DNA of 64,000 nt from Symbiodinium natans. Taxonomy: Eukaryota; Sar; Dinophyceae; Suessiales; Symbiodiniaceae. The stretch's first letter is position 1. Each line of letters opens with the position of its first letter. Below, one piece after another: positions 60,203 through 64,000 of this stretch. The DNA lies in contig CAJNDS010002583.1 of assembly GCA_905221605.1 (NCBI GenBank), positions 60,001 through 124,000 on the forward strand, written 5' to 3'. A program made the position numbers and the translations under genes. The notes under the pieces were generated by a model. It saw only the letters and a list, made by a program, of their open reading frames with translations, had not been told where the DNA came from and ran no database searches.

Positions 60203-60306
60203 GGGTATAGTTACAAGTTACAAGTAGGGTTATATTGAGGCTATAATAAAGGCTACCATACTTGTAACCCTATATACTTTTTACTACCCGTGAACCTTCA
60301 AGTAGC
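60203..60306 (+). mobile_element. Family C element copy
   Basis: GGGTATAGTTACAAGTTACA left, CTACCCGTGAACCTTCAAGT right; CTATAATAAAGG centre. Confidence 0.75.
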
Positions 60307-60319
60307 CGCCACCTAAGGG

Positions 60320-60372
60320 CCTGGCTTCTCCTCGAGGAAGCGCCTGCCTTCGTGGCATTCCTTGGCCACCCA
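60320..60372 (-). CDS. Coding-like short exon
   Basis: Minus EAWVAKECHEGRRFLEEK between a family C element and unassigned sequence. Possibly an upstream exon of the same minus gene. Confidence 0.3.
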
Positions 60373-60709
60373 AGCTTCTTTAATTAGGGTTGAAGCACGT
60401 ACTACGGCACGTACTGAAGGGCTTAGAAAGGCGTATGAAGGTCGAGGGTGTTGGGTTTTGCGGTTTTTTGTAGCTTCCTCTCATGACTCCGCATTGTTCT
60501 AGCTTTTCGATCTGAAACAACATGGAGCCAAGAACTGGCAGACACTGAGCCCTACTGGTTCCCTCTTTAGAACTGGCGCGTTTAGGGCTTAGGGTTGAGG
60601 GTGTAGGGCATAGGGTTTAAGTTGATAGGAGTACTCTACTCCCTCATCCCCCCTTGAGACCTAACCCTAAACCCTCAACCCTAAACCCTAAACCCTAACT
60701 CATCGGAAC

Positions 60710-60793
60710 CTGGCGACGTGGAGCAGCGTCTCTGGGTTGCCGTAGCGGAAGGGGAAGAGGCGGATGGACTCGTCGCGGCAGGCCTCCAGCTGA
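60710..60793 (-). CDS. Probable WD40-type exon
   Basis: CRDESIRLFPFRYGNPETLL HVA, like the D-x-S-I-R-L-F strand of a WD40 repeat. Donor GTCGCCAG|GTTCC (GT) leads into a CCCTAAA stretch. Could be the 5' part of the 49-56 kb gene or a neighbouring gene. Confidence 0.5.
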
Positions 60794-60837
60794 CTCCGCA
60801 AGGGTGCCGGGTGAAATCAGGGTTTCGGCTTGGGATG

Positions 60838-60936
60838 TTCCGGCTTATACTAATAGTCCTTAATAAGGATTATAGTACCCCTCAAGTATACTATTAAGGA
60901 CTGATAGGAAAGGAGCGAACATCCCAAGTTTCGGCC
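60838..60936 (+). mobile_element. Family G element copy
   Basis: CTTGGGATGTTCCGGCTTAT and right end CGAACATCCCAAG inverted repeats; ACTAATAGTCCTTAAT inside, matching 30199-30305. Confidence 0.75.
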
Positions 60937-61470
60937 TTGTGATTTCGTGGGGTTTTTGGAAGAGGGGACTGCTTTGAGCACCTGACCCTTAACCCTCCCA
61001 CCCCCCACCCCCAAACGGCTAAAACCCGAAATCCTTCGGAAACAGGCACGCGTTCAGCGTGTGGCGTGCGAGAGCAATATGATCACCACCACCACCACGA
61101 CGACCACTACTTAGTCTACTTCCACTACTCGACTACAACTACGAAATTTTGGTATGATTGGCAACATGCCCCTCTGTGATTTGCCCTAAGCATCACTAAA
61201 CCCTGAAGCTCTGAGCCCTAAACCCCAAGGCCCTTAGGTCAAGCCTTGAACCCCAAAACCCCTGACTCCAAGCCCAAGAGTGAGAGAGTCTTGGCGTTCG
61301 GGCCAGATCTCCAGAAGCCGATGCCCTAAACTCTAAACCCTAAACCCTAAACCCTAAACATTCAAGCACGAACCCATCTCACTTCGGAGCCCTTGCTTGA
61401 GGAGCTGGCGTTTGCACATGCGTCCAGGATCAGCTCCTGCCGGCAAGATGCAGCACCCAAACCCTTGACC
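60937..61470. other. Unassigned sequence
   Basis: ACCACCACCACG triplet patch at 61083-61108; array at 61328-61360; no gene resolved. Confidence 0.35.
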
Positions 61471-61474
61471 GATT

Positions 61475-61582
61475 TTGGGGGGGTTACGGTATTAGGGCTA
61501 CCTTATTGGGGTCCTTCAATAAAGGGATCCGGGATCCTACTTTTTGGGGTCTCTATTGGGGTCCCCTTTTCGTAAGCCCCCA
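61475..61582 (-). mobile_element. Family A element copy
   Basis: GGGGGGGTTACGGTATTAGG, core GATCCTACTTTTTGG, right end TTTTCGTAAGCCCCCA. Confidence 0.8.
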
Positions 61583-62240
61583 TTTAGAGCATGAGTTGCA
61601 GCCACAGGTTCCCCTCAACCTCTAAACCCTAAACCCTAAACACTACGAGTAGAGATTTGGGATTTCTGGAAGCCGTCCTGGTTGAAACCAAAGCTAGCAT
61701 AATGACCACAGGAAGAATCCTAACAAGAGTCATAAACATGTAGAACGTATTGTAATAATAAACATGATCGTGTGTTATAGCTCGTTCCGTAGTTTGCGGC
61801 TGACAGGGATACCGGGTCGTCAGATTCTAGGTTCATAGTTTGGGGTTGCATGGGGTTGAGGTAAGGTTCAAAGTTCACGGGTTCAAGAAAGATTCCAAGT
61901 TCGTGGTTAGGGGTTTGGTGAAGGGGGTTGGGGTTTGGGGTTTAGGTGAAGTGCTGGGTTCGTTGTTTGCAGTGATTTGCTGTGGGGTTCCTAAAACCCT
62001 AAACCCTACACCCCTAAACCCCTAAACCCCTAAACCCTAAACCCTAAACCCAAAACCTCGCCATTGCAGGGTCAGCGCTGAAAGCACAGCCTGCTCCCCA
62101 GTCACCAAAGACGTGCCAAAGACCAAAGGGTGCCCTTTTCTGTTTAAAGCAGTTCATAAGGGAGACCACTATTAAACCCTAAACCCTACACCTTAGGGTT
62201 CAGGGTTTAGGCTTTAGGGTTCAGGGTTTAAGGTTTAGGG
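61583..62240. other. Unassigned sequence and decayed arrays
   Basis: TTTGGGG/CCCTAAA words at 61925-62050; short arrays at 62172-62245. No gene seen. Confidence 0.4.
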
Positions 62241-62249
62241 TGTAGGGGA

Positions 62250-62299
62250 GAAGCTGCACCGTCAGCGTCCTTCTCATCTGCGTCGGTGATCGCTGGCAT
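62250..62299 (-). CDS. Possible first exon
   Basis: Minus ATG at 62299 in good context (GAAGAGAAGATG) reads MPAITDADEKDADGAAS, acidic, up to a decayed array. Could start a minus gene that continues toward 60.8 kb. Confidence 0.35.
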
Positions 62300-62822
62300 C
62301 TTCTCTTCCTTGCAAACTTGACACCCATTTGGGGCTTTCCCAATATAAGGGTGCCCTTTTGTTTTTGTGTGTGTGTTCCTATGCTAAGGACTCGGGCATG
62401 GGGGTGCCCTAAACCCTCAAACAGCCTTAACCCAGTTTGGGAAGGCCCACATGCAAACAGCGTCTGTGCAGAAGCTTGTGCACCCAGAAGGTTCAAAGTG
62501 TCTCTGTGCATTCGCCTGGTCACGGAACCCTTAAATCCTAAAGTCCCAGACCCTTACAGATTCATGAGGCTCGCACATTGAGGGTTCGGGGTTCGGCGTT
62601 TGGGCTCAGGGCTTGGGGTTAGGGCTTGGGGCTTAAGAGTTTCGAGGATTGAGCCCAAACCCTCTTGCATCAAGATGACAAAGAGCTGACCGTGCGTTCG
62701 CACGCACTTGTCAAACCCGAACGGTCAGCAACTCCGATAAAGCTAGATGATCCAGCCACAACACACCGCTGTTCCATGGGCGAGTCTGAGTTGTTGCGGC
62801 TTGGATCTGTTCACCGGTCATC

Positions 62823-63075
62823 GTGACAATGATTTTGGGCTTCTGTGTTAGACCGATAAGCTGTGTCGAAGATCCTCTTCACCTGAGGCTGCTGCAAGAT
62901 ATTTCCGCGACATCCCTCGCATTCTTGCACCATAGAGGAAGCCCTTTGCCAGGAAGTAGTCGTAGTAGTGGCCAAGGTTTACGCCTTGGCAGCCCAATGC
63001 AGATGCGTGTTGCGTACACGACGAACAATAGAGATCCATTGTACGACGCGAGATCCGAAGTGATATGTCTTATCC
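62823..63075. CDS. Open frames, strand unresolved
   Basis: Plus frame MTMILGFCVRPISCVEDPLH... and minus frame (LGHYYDYFLAKGFLYGARMR) overlap fully. Not recognised. Confidence 0.25.
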
Positions 63076-63310
63076 TTCTCCATCTATCTTCTCTCTCTCT
63101 CTCTCACTCATCCTTCTCTCATCTCTCTCTCCCTCTCTCTCGCTCTCCTCTCTCGCATCTGTCCCTCTCATCGCTCTCTGAATTGTTTTTATATCTCTCT
63201 TATCTCTCTTAAAGCTCTCTCTCTCTCTCTCTCTCTTTCTTATCTCTCGCTCATCTCTCGTTCTCTTTCTTATCTTTCTCTTACCTCCCTGTCATCCCTC
63301 TCTTTATTGT
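63076..63310 (+). repeat. CT-rich microsatellite tract
   Basis: CTCTCT with ATCTCT and TTCTTATCT variants. Confidence 0.9.
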
Positions 63311-63368
63311 CTCTCTCGTTTGTTTTTTGTTCCCACGTATGGCTAAGAAATCCATCCCTGGGGCACGA

Positions 63369-63477
63369 GGGTTTAGGGTTTAGGGTTTAGGGTTTAGGGT
63401 TTAGGGGTTAGGGTTTAGGGTTTAGGGTTTAGGGTTTAGGGTTTAGGGTTTAGGGTTTAGGGTTTAGGGTTTAGGGG
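63369..63477 (+). repeat. Telomere-type array (TTTAGGG)n
   Basis: Fifteen units with one TTTAGGGG slip. Confidence 0.97.
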
Positions 63478-64000
63478 ACCCGTGGAACCCCAACTCTTAA
63501 AACGGGAACCCTTCTGCTGCGCATTCGGGAAAAGCGGATGAAACGATGAATGAGGGTTCATTTAAATTCTAAGCCATTTCAGGGCCTCCATGATTACAAA
63601 ATCCGTTCTAGGGTTTAGGGTGGGTACAGGGCTGTGCCCGATTCAAGCATCACATACTATTCAAGCATCCATCTGGCCTACATGCTACGGTATCCAGAAC
63701 AGGCCATCACAGCCGCCGGTCGAGATCTACACATGACCGCATAGGTGGTGTTTGTGTCAGGGTACTGTCCAGGATGTCTTCGACTTGCTGGAAGCCTGGG
63801 CATCGGGCGCGCTCTGATTTAGGTGTAGGGTCTAAGGTTTGGCGTCGAGGGTCTCTGCACCTGATTCTTGTAGAGAGTTGCCCTGTTGCACTGATTAAAA
63901 ATCCAAACGGGCTCCGAAAGGGTCGGTCGGTGGGGATTATGGCCGGGTGGAAGCTTGTAGGTGGGAAGCAGGCAAGGCATTTGGGCTTAGGGTTCAAGAT
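63478..64000. other. Unassigned sequence at window end
   Basis: A minus frame (63707-63997) is open to the edge but not recognised; TTTAGGG words at 63610-63620 and 63980. Confidence 0.3.

Noticed and set aside
63369-63477. A true chromosome end
   Set aside because: Arrays occur throughout the window in both orientations, are short, and have unique sequence on both sides. None is terminal.
1-64000. tRNA, rRNA, riboswitch, bacterial promoter or terminator
   Set aside because: Looked for by eye and none seen; G/C hairpins found belong to inverted-repeat elements.

Overview
The window looks like nuclear DNA of a dinoflagellate. Four signs point that way. (1) TTTAGGG/CCCTAAA telomere-type arrays are scattered every 1-2 kb. 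(2) Coding sequence lies in very short exons (about 30-120 bases) between these arrays. (3) Splice donors are a mix of GT, GC and GA, and acceptors are usually AG|G. (4) There is a large pentatricopeptide-repeat (PPR) locus of the W-x-x-A-L / N-A-A-I-S-A-C-E-K type that is common in dinoflagellates. I see no bacterial operon, rRNA, tRNA or CRISPR. Species cannot be decided by eye.

Layout. 1-6.5 kb: arrays, simple repeats and unassigned sequence. 6.5-20.9 kb: short coding-like islands best read on the plus strand, including two small spliced models (6570-6842 and 20545-20864) and a phase-consistent three-exon series (12631-14358). 21-28 kb: coding-like islands whose strand is often ambiguous, the best being a minus exon at 26646-26736. 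28.9-38.4 kb: two minus-strand PPR genes or one very long one, rebuilt from about 19 exons; the 35-residue PPR period served as a ruler for many splice joins. 39-44.7 kb: mostly minus islands. 44.8-48.5 kb: plus-leaning islands. 49.07-56.5 kb, perhaps to 60.8 kb: a minus-strand WD40 beta-propeller gene in at least ten exons. 61-64 kb: repeats, a CT-rich tract and a possible start exon.

The main theme is what fills the introns. At least nine introns fixed by protein periodicity contain telomere-type arrays. Others are filled by short elements with terminal inverted repeats (called families A-I here; the names are mine). In several cases an element is essentially the whole intron and carries or abuts its own splice sites, as expected of introner elements. 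The PPR and WD40 frames make it possible to test this directly.

Limits. GC-rich exons here are often open on both strands, so only the PPR and WD40 assignments are firm. Other coding-like islands are reported with low to middle confidence, and no functions are guessed for them.
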